From positions 1-64,000 of the forward strand of contig NZ_JBLZFX010000025.1 of assembly GCF_050753345.1 (NCBI RefSeq): a DNA stretch of 64,000 bases, written 5' to 3'. The position numbers and the translations under genes were made by a program. The notes under the pieces were generated by a model. That model ran no database searches. It worked only from the letters and a program-made list of their open reading frames with translations, and was not told where the DNA came from. The first letter of the stretch is position 1; each line of letters begins with the position of its first letter. The DNA is from Alkalinema pantanalense. Its GTDB lineage: Bacteria; Cyanobacteriota; Cyanobacteriia; Leptolyngbyales; Leptolyngbyaceae. This document shows positions 32,608-40,792 of this stretch, one piece after another.

Positions 32608-33903
32608 GTGAAAAAAGTTTTAGGGATCATTCTAGGTGGCGGTGCTGGAACGCGGTTATACCCCCTGACCAAGCAGCGTGCGAAGCCTGCCGTGCCTTTG
32701 GCAGGTAAGTATCGGTTGATTGACATCCCCGTTAGTAACTGCATCAACTCAGACATCTACAAGATTTACGTCCTGACGCAATTCAACTCCGCTTCACTAA
32801 ACCGTCACATTTCGCGGACTTACAATGGGTCGGGTTTGGGAGCCAGTGAGGCATTTGTTGAGGTGCTCGCTGCCAACCAAACTCCGGAAAACCCCAACTG
32901 GTTCCAAGGTACAGCAGATGCAGTCCGGCAATACCTCTGGCTGTTCCAGGAGTGGGATGTGGATGAGTATGTGATTCTTTCGGGGGATCATCTCTACCGC
33001 ATGGACTATCGGGAGTTTGTCCAGCGCCACCGCGAAACCGGGGCCGATATCACCCTCTCGGTGGTTCCCATGGATGAACGCCGTGCTCCGGAATTCGGCT
33101 TGATGAAGATTGATGATTCTGGTCGGGTGATCGATTTTTCGGAAAAGCCCAAGGGCGATGCCCTCAAGTCTATGGCTGTCGATACCACCGTGCTAGGTCT
33201 GAGTGCAGAAGAGGCTAAAGATTCGCCTTATATTGCATCCATGGGGATCTATGTCTTCAAGCGGGATGTGCTGATCAAGCTGCTGCGACAAAATCCAGAG
33301 TTTACCGACTTCGGGAAGGAAATTATTCCGAACGCTGCCAAAGATCACAATATCCAAGCCTTCCTGTTTAACGACTATTGGGAAGACATTGGAACGATCG
33401 AAGCCTTCTACAACTCCAACCTGGCACTCACTCAACAACCCCGTCCGCCCTTCAGCTTCTACGACGAAAACGCGCCAATTTACACCCGCCAGCGTTATTT
33501 GCCGCCCAGCAAATTTTTGGATACCCATGTCACGGAATCCATTATCGGGGAAGGCTGTATTTTGAAGAACTGCCGGATCCATCACTCGGTAGTGGGGGTT
33601 CGATCGCGGATTGAAGAAGGATGCATTATTGAGGACACGATGATCATGGGGGCTGACTACTACCAGTCCTTTAGCGAGCAGTCCCAGGATTGCCACAGTG
33701 ACTACATCCCCGTCGGCATTGGCAAAGATACGATCGTGCGTCGCGCCATTTTGGACAAAAACGTTCATATCGGCTGCAATGTCCAGATTGTCAATAAAGA
33801 TCAGGTGGAGGAAGCGAACCGGGAAAACCTTGGCTTCTACATCCGCAGTGGCATTGTCGTCGTGCTGAAAAATGCCATCATTCCCGATGGCACGATTATC
33901 TAA
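32608..33903 (+). CDS. glgC: Glucose-1-phosphate adenylyltransferase (ADP-glucose pyrophosphorylase)
   Basis: This 431-residue enzyme makes ADP-glucose from glucose-1-phosphate and ATP, the committed step of glycogen synthesis. The nucleotide-binding loop L-G-G-G-A-G-T-R-L-Y-P-L-T, the catalytic D-H-L-Y-R-M-D, and the glucose-1-phosphate site F-S-E-K-P-K-G are present. The C-terminal left-handed beta-helix ends with I-R-S-G-I-V-V-V-L-K-N-A, typical of the cyanobacterial/plant type regulated by 3-phosphoglycerate. The start is GTG 32608, giving the family N-terminus (M-K-K-V-L-G-I-I-L-G-G-G). It ends immediately before the kinase-like frame that follows. Confidence 0.96.
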   Translation: MKKVLGIILGGGAGTRLYPLTKQRAKPAVPLAGKYRLIDIPVSNCINSDIYKIYVLTQFNSASLNRHISRTYNGSGLGASEAFVEVLAANQTPENPNWFQGTADAVRQYLWLFQEWDVDEYVILSGDHLYRMDYREFVQRHRETGADITLSVVPMDERRAPEFGLMKIDDSGRVIDFSEKPKGDALKSMAVDTTVLGLSAEEAKDSPYIASMGIYVFKRDVLIKLLRQNPEFTDFGKEIIPNAAKDHNIQAFLFNDYWEDIGTIEAFYNSNLALTQQPRPPFSFYDENAPIYTRQRYLPPSKFLDTHVTESIIGEGCILKNCRIHHSVVGVRSRIEEGCIIEDTMIMGADYYQSFSEQSQDCHSDYIPVGIGKDTIVRRAILDKNVHIGCNVQIVNKDQVEEANRENLGFYIRSGIVVVLKNAIIPDGTII

Positions 33904-33939
33904 TTGGTCGATCGCTCCTCTAGTGAGTTGAGTCGATCG

Positions 33940-34509
33940 ATGGATTGGGACGATCTCCCCAGCATTCTAAGCAGCCCACTAATGCAGCGACCGGTATTGC
34001 TGCTCTTGGTGGGGTTGCCTGGAAGTGGCAAATCCACGATCGCGCAACAATTGTTACAACAAACTCCCTGCGCTCGGGTTATCTCCACTGATGGGATCCG
34101 GGCGCAACTTTTTGGAGACGCAAGTATTCAAGGTCCTTGGCTCAAGATTTGGCTAGAAATCCGTCAGCAGTTTTTGCAAGCCACAGCGGATATCCAGTCA
34201 GGCCAAGGGGCTTTCGCAATTTTTGACGCCACAAATGCAGTGCGAAAACAGCGCCGAGCCGCGATCGTCTTAGCGCGCAAATGCGGATTTACGACGGTGG
34301 TAGGACTGTGGGTCGAGCTTCCCCTGCAAGTTTGTTTAGAGCGGAATCAAGCTCGATCACGCCAAGTGCCAGAGGCGGTGATTGAACGCATGGCCCGCCG
34401 ACTCTATGGCGCACCCCCTCAGGTCGAAGATGGGTTCGATCGGCTCCTAGTCTGGAATGCCCCCCTACAGCAAGTAACCGTTACTGGGGTCGGACTGGTC
34501 AGGGAATAG
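33940..34509 (+). CDS. P-loop kinase-like ATPase (AAA_33 type)
   Basis: This 189-residue protein is a small P-loop NTPase with Walker A G-L-P-G-S-G-K-S (residues 25-32), a Walker B-like F-D-A-T-N-A-V-R segment, and the lid region E-R-N-Q-A-R-S-R-Q-V-P. The pattern D-A-T-N-x-x-R-K-x-R-R is typical of the polynucleotide/zeta-like kinase group AAA_33. Likely activity is phosphorylation of a small molecule or nucleic-acid end, not determined. I prefer ATG 33940; a TTG at 33904 directly after the glgC stop would add 12 residues. Close spacing suggests co-transcription with glgC. Confidence 0.75.
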   Translation: MDWDDLPSILSSPLMQRPVLLLLVGLPGSGKSTIAQQLLQQTPCARVISTDGIRAQLFGDASIQGPWLKIWLEIRQQFLQATADIQSGQGAFAIFDATNAVRKQRRAAIVLARKCGFTTVVGLWVELPLQVCLERNQARSRQVPEAVIERMARRLYGAPPQVEDGFDRLLVWNAPLQQVTVTGVGLVRE

Positions 34510-34663
34510 AGATTTCTCTAACTATTTGGGTTCAACCATTTAGGAAATTCAGGGTGCTTGTTGTCCTTAGCAGGTCGTTTTAGACTGGGAAAAGCGCAGC
34601 CGAATCTTCAAAAGGTAGGCTGCGAGGTTCCATGGGAAATTAACGGTATCCAGTTCAACCATC

Positions 34664-35203
34664 GTGACTTCAGAGCAACATGAGTTCGTTCTAGAATCCT
34701 TCCAGCGAGGGAAACAGTTCTTTGAACGGGGAGACTATCGCGCTTCCATCCAAGCTTTGGAAAAAGCCCGATCGTTGTGCGATCAGGGAACGGCCTTGCA
34801 GGGCAATGTGCAAATTTGGCTGATTACTGCCTATGAAGCCGCAGGAGAGCGATCGCAGGCGTTGGAGCTATGTCAGTTGGTAAAGCAGCACCCGGACTAT
34901 GAAACCCGCAAACAGGCCAAACGGTTGCTCTATATTCTGGAAGCCCCCAAATTACGCATGAAGGCCGAATGGCTGACGGAAATTCCCGATTTGGCCACGA
35001 TCGACGGCAATGATGAGCGGAATTGGAGTTCCTCTAAGTTGGTGCCAACAACACCGAAACCCCCCGCCGAAACCCCCGGTTATCAAATCCCTGAACCTAC
35101 GGATCCCAGTCAGGTTGAGATGGGTGACGAGCGATCGTTGTGGTGGGCTTTGGGGGCTGCTCTAGTAGTGGTCTGTAGTTTGGTGTGGCTAGGAGTGCAG
35201 TGA
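34664..35203 (+). CDS. TPR-like protein with C-terminal membrane anchor
   Basis: This 179-residue protein has two to three TPR-like helical repeats (F-Q-R-G-K-Q-F-F-E-R-G-D-Y-R-A-S-I-Q-A-L and A-Y-E-A-A-G-E-R-S-Q-A-L-E-L-C), a proline-rich linker (about 125-150) and a C-terminal membrane helix (W-W-A-L-G-A-A-L-V-V-V-C-S-L-V-W). It is a tail-anchored adaptor by design. The start is GTG 34664. Cyanobacteria hold similar unnamed proteins. Role unknown. Confidence 0.7.
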   Translation: MTSEQHEFVLESFQRGKQFFERGDYRASIQALEKARSLCDQGTALQGNVQIWLITAYEAAGERSQALELCQLVKQHPDYETRKQAKRLLYILEAPKLRMKAEWLTEIPDLATIDGNDERNWSSSKLVPTTPKPPAETPGYQIPEPTDPSQVEMGDERSLWWALGAALVVVCSLVWLGVQ

Positions 35204-35396
35204 TTGCATGACTAGGGCAGGTAGCCGAGGGCTGGGGAGGGGAATCGAGGCATGGGTTTGAGGGGTGATTGAGGGGTTGGGTTAGAGTCGTTGGATGGGT
35301 TAGGTTAGCTTTAATTGAGGGAAACGGCGGAGGCTTCGTTCTCCTGCTAACCTATTCCCTATAGATACCCATTGAATCACTGCCCGTTGGATAGTC

Positions 35397-36164
35397 ATGG
35401 TTTTGCAAATGTCTCGTTTAAAAGCGGCGATCGCCATCCTGTTCCGCCCTCTTCGGATCCTAGGGACCCTTTGTTTAGTCTGTTTATGTTTGACGGGCTG
35501 TGTAGACTATCAACTGGGCATTGCCTTTGACAGCCCTAACCAGGGAACGGTCACGCAAAAAATTCATCTAGAGGGGCTAGGAACCGCTGCTGCACAATCC
35601 TGGCTCAGCCAACTGGAAGTACAAACCCGCCAAGTTCGAGGCCAAATCAAGCGTCTGTCACGCCAAGATGTCGAGATTGCGATTCCGTTTAGTAGTGCTA
35701 AGGACTTAGAGCAAAAATTCAATCAGTTTTTTACACCTTCGGCGAACACTCAAGCCACAGACAGCGCGACGCTACCGGAAATTATTTCTAATTTGCAAGT
35801 GAAGCAGAGTAATTTGCTGTTGTTTGAGCGCGATCGCTTAGCCTTTGATGTAGATTTAACGGCCTTAAGTCTGCCAGAGACAGATAGCGATACATTGTTG
35901 AACCCTGCAGAGATTTTTGATCTATCCCTAGGGGTTACAGGGCCGTGGGGTGCGGGTGGTCAACGCTCAACGCCAATTTCTAAGGGTGTTAACGATAGCA
36001 GCAAAGATGGCAAAAAAGGTGCAACCTGGCAATTGCAACCGGGCAAAAAGAATCACATTGAAGCGGTGGTATGGATGCCCATGCCTTTGGGTTGGGGCAC
36101 TGTGCTGATTGCTGGATTGGTTGCAGGTGGACTGTACTATCGCAAACGTCAAGTGGGTTCGTGA
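35397..36164 (+). CDS. DUF3153 domain lipoprotein
   Basis: This 255-residue protein has a signal peptide ending in the lipobox C-L-T-G-C35, so it should be lipid-anchored. The mature region (V-D-Y-Q-L-G-I-A-F-D-S-P-N-Q-G-T) fits DUF3153, a family found in cyanobacteria and chloroplast lineages. A second hydrophobic helix near the C-terminus (T-V-L-I-A-G-L-V-A-G-G-L-Y-Y-R-K-R) would span the membrane, leaving the main domain outside the cytoplasm. The next gene, an AI-2E family exporter, starts 35 bases later and is probably co-transcribed. Confidence 0.82.
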   Translation: MVLQMSRLKAAIAILFRPLRILGTLCLVCLCLTGCVDYQLGIAFDSPNQGTVTQKIHLEGLGTAAAQSWLSQLEVQTRQVRGQIKRLSRQDVEIAIPFSSAKDLEQKFNQFFTPSANTQATDSATLPEIISNLQVKQSNLLLFERDRLAFDVDLTALSLPETDSDTLLNPAEIFDLSLGVTGPWGAGGQRSTPISKGVNDSSKDGKKGATWQLQPGKKNHIEAVVWMPMPLGWGTVLIAGLVAGGLYYRKRQVGS

Positions 36165-36199
36165 ACTTACTGGATTGCTAATTAAGAGAAAAATCCACT

Positions 36200-37312
36200 A
36201 TGGCCAGCCCTTCCCGTGATTTACAGCGTTTGTTGTTTCTAGGATTGCTAGTCCCGATCGGGGCGTTAAATGTATTCATTTTGGGATGGCTGGTCAATTA
36301 TTTCCGCCACCTCGTGACGCTAGTTACCATCTCAGCAATCTTGGCCTTTTTGCTGGACTATCCAGTGCGTTTTTTTGAAAGGGTTCGTGTGCGACGCATC
36401 CCCGCTGTGCTGATTGTGTTGCTGATTACAGTGGCCATTTTATCGATCGTGGGGCTGACGCTGATTCCGATCGTGGTTAGCCAGATGAGTCAACTCTTCA
36501 AAAATATTCCAGATTGGCTAAATGCGAGTCGCCACAATGTTGAAATGCTCGATCTATGGGCGAAAAGTCGCAACTTACCCCTAGATCTAGAAGGCTTTAG
36601 TCTGCGTTTGAGTAGCCAGATTGAAAATCAGTTAAGGGACTTAGCACCACAAGCCTTGGGAATTGCCCTAGGAACGGTATCTGGTTTTGTTGATACCATT
36701 TTAGTGATTGTCCTTGCTTCCTATATGTTGCTGTATGGGGAACAGCTGTGGGCCGGACTGATGAACCTTCTGCCTCCCAAATTTGCCATTCCCTTTAGTT
36801 CCTCACTGCGGCTTAATTTCCATAATTTTTTTCTCAGTCAGGTCGCTCTAGCTTTGTTTATGGTGGTGACCCTGATTCCGATTTTTTTTGGATTACAAGT
36901 CCCTTTTGCACTTCTGTTTGCTTTACTAATTGGCGTTGCAGAGCTCATTCCATTTATTGGTGCAGCCCTGGGAATTGGTCTAGTAAGCTTACTAGTTCTA
37001 TTTCAGGATTTCTGGATGGCTGTCTGGGTGGCGGTTTTAGCAACAATTTTGCAGCAAATTCGTGATAATCTACTGGCTCCTAAAATCATGGGAGATTTTA
37101 CTGGGTTAAATCCTATTTGGATTATTATTTCTTTATTAATTGGCTTGCAAGTGGGGGGATTACTCGGTGTCTTCATTGCAGTCCCGATCGCAGGAACCAT
37201 TAAGTGCACGATCGATACATTACTGAGTTTGAAAACTCCTGCCATCATTGTTGATAGTCTTCAATCCACAGGAGGGGTAGGTCAGGATCTCACTTCGATG
37301 GATGAACTCTAA
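36200..37312 (+). CDS. AI-2E family (PerM/YdiK-like) membrane transporter
   Basis: This 370-residue integral membrane protein has about eight membrane helices, with the family's soluble loop after helix 3 (residues about 95-145) and the conserved block P-L-F-A/L-L-I-G-V-A-E-L-I-P-F-I-G-A. The end I-I-I-S-L-L-I-G-L-Q-V-G-G-L-L-G-V-F-I-A-V-P-I is typical. Members export varied small solutes or ions; the AI-2 label comes from one E. coli homologue, so the substrate here is undetermined. It follows the DUF3153 lipoprotein gene closely. Confidence 0.88.
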   Translation: MASPSRDLQRLLFLGLLVPIGALNVFILGWLVNYFRHLVTLVTISAILAFLLDYPVRFFERVRVRRIPAVLIVLLITVAILSIVGLTLIPIVVSQMSQLFKNIPDWLNASRHNVEMLDLWAKSRNLPLDLEGFSLRLSSQIENQLRDLAPQALGIALGTVSGFVDTILVIVLASYMLLYGEQLWAGLMNLLPPKFAIPFSSSLRLNFHNFFLSQVALALFMVVTLIPIFFGLQVPFALLFALLIGVAELIPFIGAALGIGLVSLLVLFQDFWMAVWVAVLATILQQIRDNLLAPKIMGDFTGLNPIWIIISLLIGLQVGGLLGVFIAVPIAGTIKCTIDTLLSLKTPAIIVDSLQSTGGVGQDLTSMDEL

Positions 37313-37653
37313 GCATGGGTGCCCCAAATTCTACCTAAATCAGACGAAATGGGTGGTCTATTGATAGGATAGACGAAGCTTTTTGATGAATATTGCCATA
37401 GCCCATGGGGTTAGGACAGTGCTATCAAATTGATTCACTGATGCGATAGGTTCGATTCCTCCCCTCCCCTTAATCAGGGATTTAGCAGAATCGAGCGGTT
37501 TGCCAGCAAAAATATGATTGTCCTAATAATTTTCGCTATAGCTATAAAACTTCGTCTACAACTTTGACTCAAACTCAGTTCAGAGTAAAGCTATTACAGT
37601 GCATTTTAAATTGAAGCTTAAACACCCGTTAAACCTCGTGTACTTGCGCGATC
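37313..37653. other. Intergenic region carrying a dispersed repeat
   Basis: There is no gene in this 341-base region. Its main feature is one copy of a roughly 65-base dispersed repeat (37395-37457, listed separately). AT-rich sequence follows (37500-37570), which may hold the promoter of the glycosidase-like gene. Confidence 0.45.
37395..37457. repeat. Dispersed intergenic repeat, copy A
   Basis: This stretch starts GCCATAGCCCATGGGGTTAG and ends with GATGCGATAGGTTCGAT. It aligns without gaps over about 65 bases with 60921-60984, with roughly 10 differences. Both copies lie in non-coding DNA and end at TTCGAT followed by C-runs. It contains no ORF. Confidence 0.7.
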
Positions 37654-38754
37654 GTGACTTTACGAACCTCTCGAACCACCCGGCGGAATTTCCTGCTTTC
37701 CACTGCTGCTAGCCTGTTACCCTTAGCTTTTCGGAGTCCGGCTCGTGCAACTCTTAATCCCATGTTGAACCGTGGTACAAGACCCCCCTATCTGGGAACA
37801 ACGTTTAGCCAGTTACAATGCAGCTACATGGGGTTAGAAGTGCGTAAAGCATTTCAAGCAATTTGCAGTCTCGGGCTCGATCGTATTCGCCTCTGTGCCT
37901 ACTGGAACGAAATTCAACCCCAGGAAAATCAGCTTAACTTTTCCCAACTCGATTGGTTTTTAGAACAATGCCATGATCACAAAATCGATGTGGTGTTAGC
38001 AGTTGGGATGAAAGTTCCAAGGTGGCCAGAGTTTCACTTCCCGCAATGGGTTAGCGATCGCTATGAAACGGGTGCAGGAAATCAACCACTAGACAAACGC
38101 AGCCCCGCAGTTGCAGAACTTGCCCTCAAGTTTGTGAATGAGGTAGTTAACCACTGTCGCTATGCTCCTGCTATCAAATACTGGCAAGTAGAAAACGAAC
38201 CCTTTACCCAGTTGGAAATCGCAGGTGGTCGTTTCCTCAGTCCAGAATTTGTGAGTCGAGAAGTGGCCATGGTGCGATCGCGCCTTTGGGGCCAGCAACG
38301 GATTGTACTCACGAATGCGATTCATCTCCCCAGTCCGAAGCTTGAAGAAGATGAACCTGCATTTCTCAACAGCTTAGTCACCAGTGAAGCGATCGGGTTC
38401 AATGTCTATACCAAAGTTCCAGCGGGAAATTCCGGTGCATACTTAGAACCGACTCCGGAGTTTTGGCAACAGTTACAACAATGGCAAAATCGTATTCAAG
38501 CTTCCAATCGCGAAGCCTGGGTAGCAGAGGCGCAAGCAGAACCCTGGGAACCGCAGAAATTGGTTGCAATGGATAAGCCCCACTATCCTAGTGCAACGCC
38601 GCCGCGTATGCGATCGTTGGTGCATACCTTGGCCACCATGAATTACAATACCGTTCTCCTGTGGGGCTGTGAATATTGGTATTGGCAACGGATGAATAAT
38701 CGCAATCTTTGGTGGTGGACAGTTCAGCAAATGCTGCAAGCCCCGAAAGCTTGA
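37654..38754 (+). CDS. Tat-exported glycoside hydrolase-like TIM-barrel protein
   Basis: This 366-residue protein has a twin-arginine signal (T-T-R-R-N-F-L-L-S-T-A-A-S-L-L-P-L-A), predicting folded export. The body resembles GH5/GH10/GH42-like barrels: the substrate strand G-L-D-R-I-R-L-C-A-Y-W-N-E-I, the acid/base motif Y-W-Q-V-E-N-E-P (about residue 180) and a second glutamate in W-V-A-E-A-Q-A-E-P-W (about 290). The aromatic-rich C-terminus (W-G-C-E-Y-W-Y-W-Q-R) fits a sugar-binding cleft. The exact GH family cannot be assigned by eye. The start is GTG 37654. It ends before a shared bidirectional terminator. Confidence 0.7.
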   Translation: MTLRTSRTTRRNFLLSTAASLLPLAFRSPARATLNPMLNRGTRPPYLGTTFSQLQCSYMGLEVRKAFQAICSLGLDRIRLCAYWNEIQPQENQLNFSQLDWFLEQCHDHKIDVVLAVGMKVPRWPEFHFPQWVSDRYETGAGNQPLDKRSPAVAELALKFVNEVVNHCRYAPAIKYWQVENEPFTQLEIAGGRFLSPEFVSREVAMVRSRLWGQQRIVLTNAIHLPSPKLEEDEPAFLNSLVTSEAIGFNVYTKVPAGNSGAYLEPTPEFWQQLQQWQNRIQASNREAWVAEAQAEPWEPQKLVAMDKPHYPSATPPRMRSLVHTLATMNYNTVLLWGCEYWYWQRMNNRNLWWWTVQQMLQAPKA

Positions 38755-38819
38755 GTCGATCGGAAACCACGCTGCCCCATAGCCTACTTGTGTAAAATCC
38801 CTACATAAAACTCTGCATA

Positions 38820-38855
38820 AAAACAGAGTACGCCAAAGACGGAGTACTCTGTTTT
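38820..38855. terminator. Bidirectional terminator between convergent genes
   Basis: AAAACAGAGTAC (38820-38831) and GTACTCTGTTTT (38844-38855) form a perfect 12-bp stem with a 12-base loop. The A-run and T-run at the two ends allow use on either strand, serving the glycosidase-like gene and the NADH dehydrogenase gene. Confidence 0.8.
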
Positions 38856-38901
38856 AACCGAGTTTTAACCGACAAATTTGAGAAGACTGAGTGGGAATCC
38901 A

Positions 38902-40254
38902 CTACTTCCCAGATAGCGCGGGGACTTTTTCCTCAGCACTATCTACAGAACTATCCACAGAATCAGAAACTGCTTGTAAATCAGTCCCGGTAATAATCCG
39001 CGCCCCACGACTGCGGGTGAAATAGTTCCAAGCCCACTGGGTCATCACAACAATCTTGTTATCGACTTCAATGAGGTAGTAAATGTGAACCACGACCCAG
39101 GCTAACCAAGCAAAGAAGCCAGAGAACTTGATGAAGCCCATGTCCACGACAGCTTCGTTGTCGCCAATGACGGCCATGCTACCCAGATCGGTGTACGTGA
39201 ACGCAGGTAAGGTTGCGCCTTTTGCCTGGGCTTGCAGCAGATCGGAAACGTATTCCCCTTCCTGCATCGCTACTGCTGCTACACCCGGTAAGGGTTTATC
39301 TCCTTGATGGGAAAAATTAGCTAAGTCCCCAATCACATAGATATTGGGCTGAGAGGCGAGGCTCAGATCCGGCTGTACCATCACCCGACCCACCCGATCG
39401 AGGGTGGCTCCGGCCCGCTCTTCCAAGACCTTGCCGATCGGAGATGCTTTCACTCCAGCAGCCCACAGCACCGTTTTCGCGGGAATTGTCTTAGAGGCTT
39501 CGCCTTGCAGAACCGTAACCGCACCTTCTTCAATATTGGTGACGCGGGTGCTGACTTGAACCTTGACGCCCAACCGTTCCAACGCAATCTGAGCTTTCTG
39601 AGACAGTTCCGGTGGGTAGGGTGGCAATACCCGATCGAGCCCTTCCAGCAAAATCACTTGGGTTTCCGTCGGATCGATGTGATGGAAATCATCCTTCATC
39701 GTTTTAAAGGCGAGATCGGCGATCGCCCCAGCTAACTCGACCCCCGCAGGTCCCGCACCCACAATCACAAAGGTCAGCCAAGCTCGCCGCAAGGCGGGAT
39801 CAGTTTCCTTCTCCGCTGCTTCAAAGGCAGAAAAGATGCGCCGCCGCATTTCGATCGCGTCTTCGATCGTTTTCAAACCCGGTGCCACATCCTTCCATTG
39901 GTCATTGCCAAAGTAGTGGTGGCTGGCCCCAGTTGCCACAATGAGCTTGTCGTACTCGATTTCTTGGCTCTTCAAAATCACCTTTTGGGCCACGGGGTCA
40001 ATGTCGATCGCCTCATCCATCAACACCCGCACGTTTTTGTGCTTACTGACGATCGCCCGCAGCGGCGAAGAAATATCTGCCGGAGACAGCGTCCCCGTTG
40101 CAACTTGATAGAGCAGCGGCTGGAACAGGTGGAAGTTCCGCTTATCAATGAGGGTGACTTCAAATTGGGTACTGCCCAGCGCCTTTGCGGTGTAGAGTCC
40201 CCCAAAGCCACCGCCAATAATCACTACACGCTGCCGAGCCGGAGTGTCTGTCAT
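38902..40254 (-). CDS. Type II NAD(P)H dehydrogenase (NDH-2)
   Basis: This 450-residue flavoprotein passes electrons from NAD(P)H to the quinone pool without pumping protons. The FAD-binding loop V-I-I-G-G-G-F-G-G-L is at the N-terminus, the second nucleotide-binding loop F-V-I-V-G-A-G-P-A-G-V-E-L-A-G lies mid-chain, and the third FAD contact is I-Y-V-I-G-D-L-A-N-F. The C-terminal amphipathic/hydrophobic stretch (F-F-A-W-L-A-W-V-V-V-H-I-Y-Y-L-I) is the usual membrane anchor. The motif F-x-x-L-L-Y-Q-V-A-T-G is present. In cyanobacteria these enzymes (NdbA/B/C) are thought to sense or balance redox state; which type this is was not determined. Confidence 0.92.
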   Translation of the reverse strand: MTDTPARQRVVIIGGGFGGLYTAKALGSTQFEVTLIDKRNFHLFQPLLYQVATGTLSPADISSPLRAIVSKHKNVRVLMDEAIDIDPVAQKVILKSQEIEYDKLIVATGASHHYFGNDQWKDVAPGLKTIEDAIEMRRRIFSAFEAAEKETDPALRRAWLTFVIVGAGPAGVELAGAIADLAFKTMKDDFHHIDPTETQVILLEGLDRVLPPYPPELSQKAQIALERLGVKVQVSTRVTNIEEGAVTVLQGEASKTIPAKTVLWAAGVKASPIGKVLEERAGATLDRVGRVMVQPDLSLASQPNIYVIGDLANFSHQGDKPLPGVAAVAMQEGEYVSDLLQAQAKGATLPAFTYTDLGSMAVIGDNEAVVDMGFIKFSGFFAWLAWVVVHIYYLIEVDNKIVVMTQWAWNYFTRSRGARIITGTDLQAVSDSVDSSVDSAEEKVPALSGK

Positions 40255-40372
40255 GTTGACCTTCGCTGATGTAACTGTGAAACAGGAGGAGGAAACGGGC
40301 TATTGAGCTTAATTGATAATGTTACCTATTGTAATAATCAAGATATATTTCTTTATCAACTTCTCTTGAACT

Positions 40373-40594
40373 TTATTTTCCAGGATAGCGATCGCACCCG
40401 ATCGAGCGGAATGTCCGAAACGTAGGAACTAAGAGACCTGTCTGCGCTGATGGGGGCTGAGAATAATCGATCTGTAGTGGTAGGCAACTCCCTGCTACCG
40501 GTCTGATGGGAACTAGATTCTGATTAGAAATAGCTATACCATCGATAAGATTTACAAAAAGCACAATCAAGCACAGAACGATCGAGTTTCCCAT
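40373..40594 (-). CDS. Possible small exported protein
   Basis: This 73-residue frame begins with a hydrophobic segment (M-G-N-S-I-V-L-C-L-I-V-L-F-V-N-L-I-D-G-I) that could serve as a signal peptide, and carries two later cysteines. A ribosome-binding site GAGGGG lies about 5 bases upstream of the ATG. It lies 118 bases upstream of the NADH dehydrogenase gene on the same strand. There is no family resemblance, so coding status is uncertain. Confidence 0.35.
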   Translation of the reverse strand: MGNSIVLCLIVLFVNLIDGIAISNQNLVPIRPVAGSCLPLQIDYSQPPSAQTGLLVPTFRTFRSIGCDRYPGK

Positions 40595-40792
40595 CAGCCC
40601 CTCACTTCATTTCTAGTCATCTTCTTAGCCTCGATTCCACTCCAAAATGGTGAGTAGCCATGGGTGCAAAAAAAAGAATGCATGGGTGCAAAGAAAACGC
40701 AAAAGAGCTTAAAAAGAGAGAAAGACGGGCAAGCCTCCTAGATCACTGGTCACCTACTCTTTAAAAGATTGCCCGCTTCAATGTCGCGATCG

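Noticed and set aside
40373..40594. Idea that the 73-residue ORF is a lipoprotein
   Set aside because: The cysteine after the hydrophobic stretch is too far away and lacks the L-x-G/A-C context; kept only as a possible exported protein.
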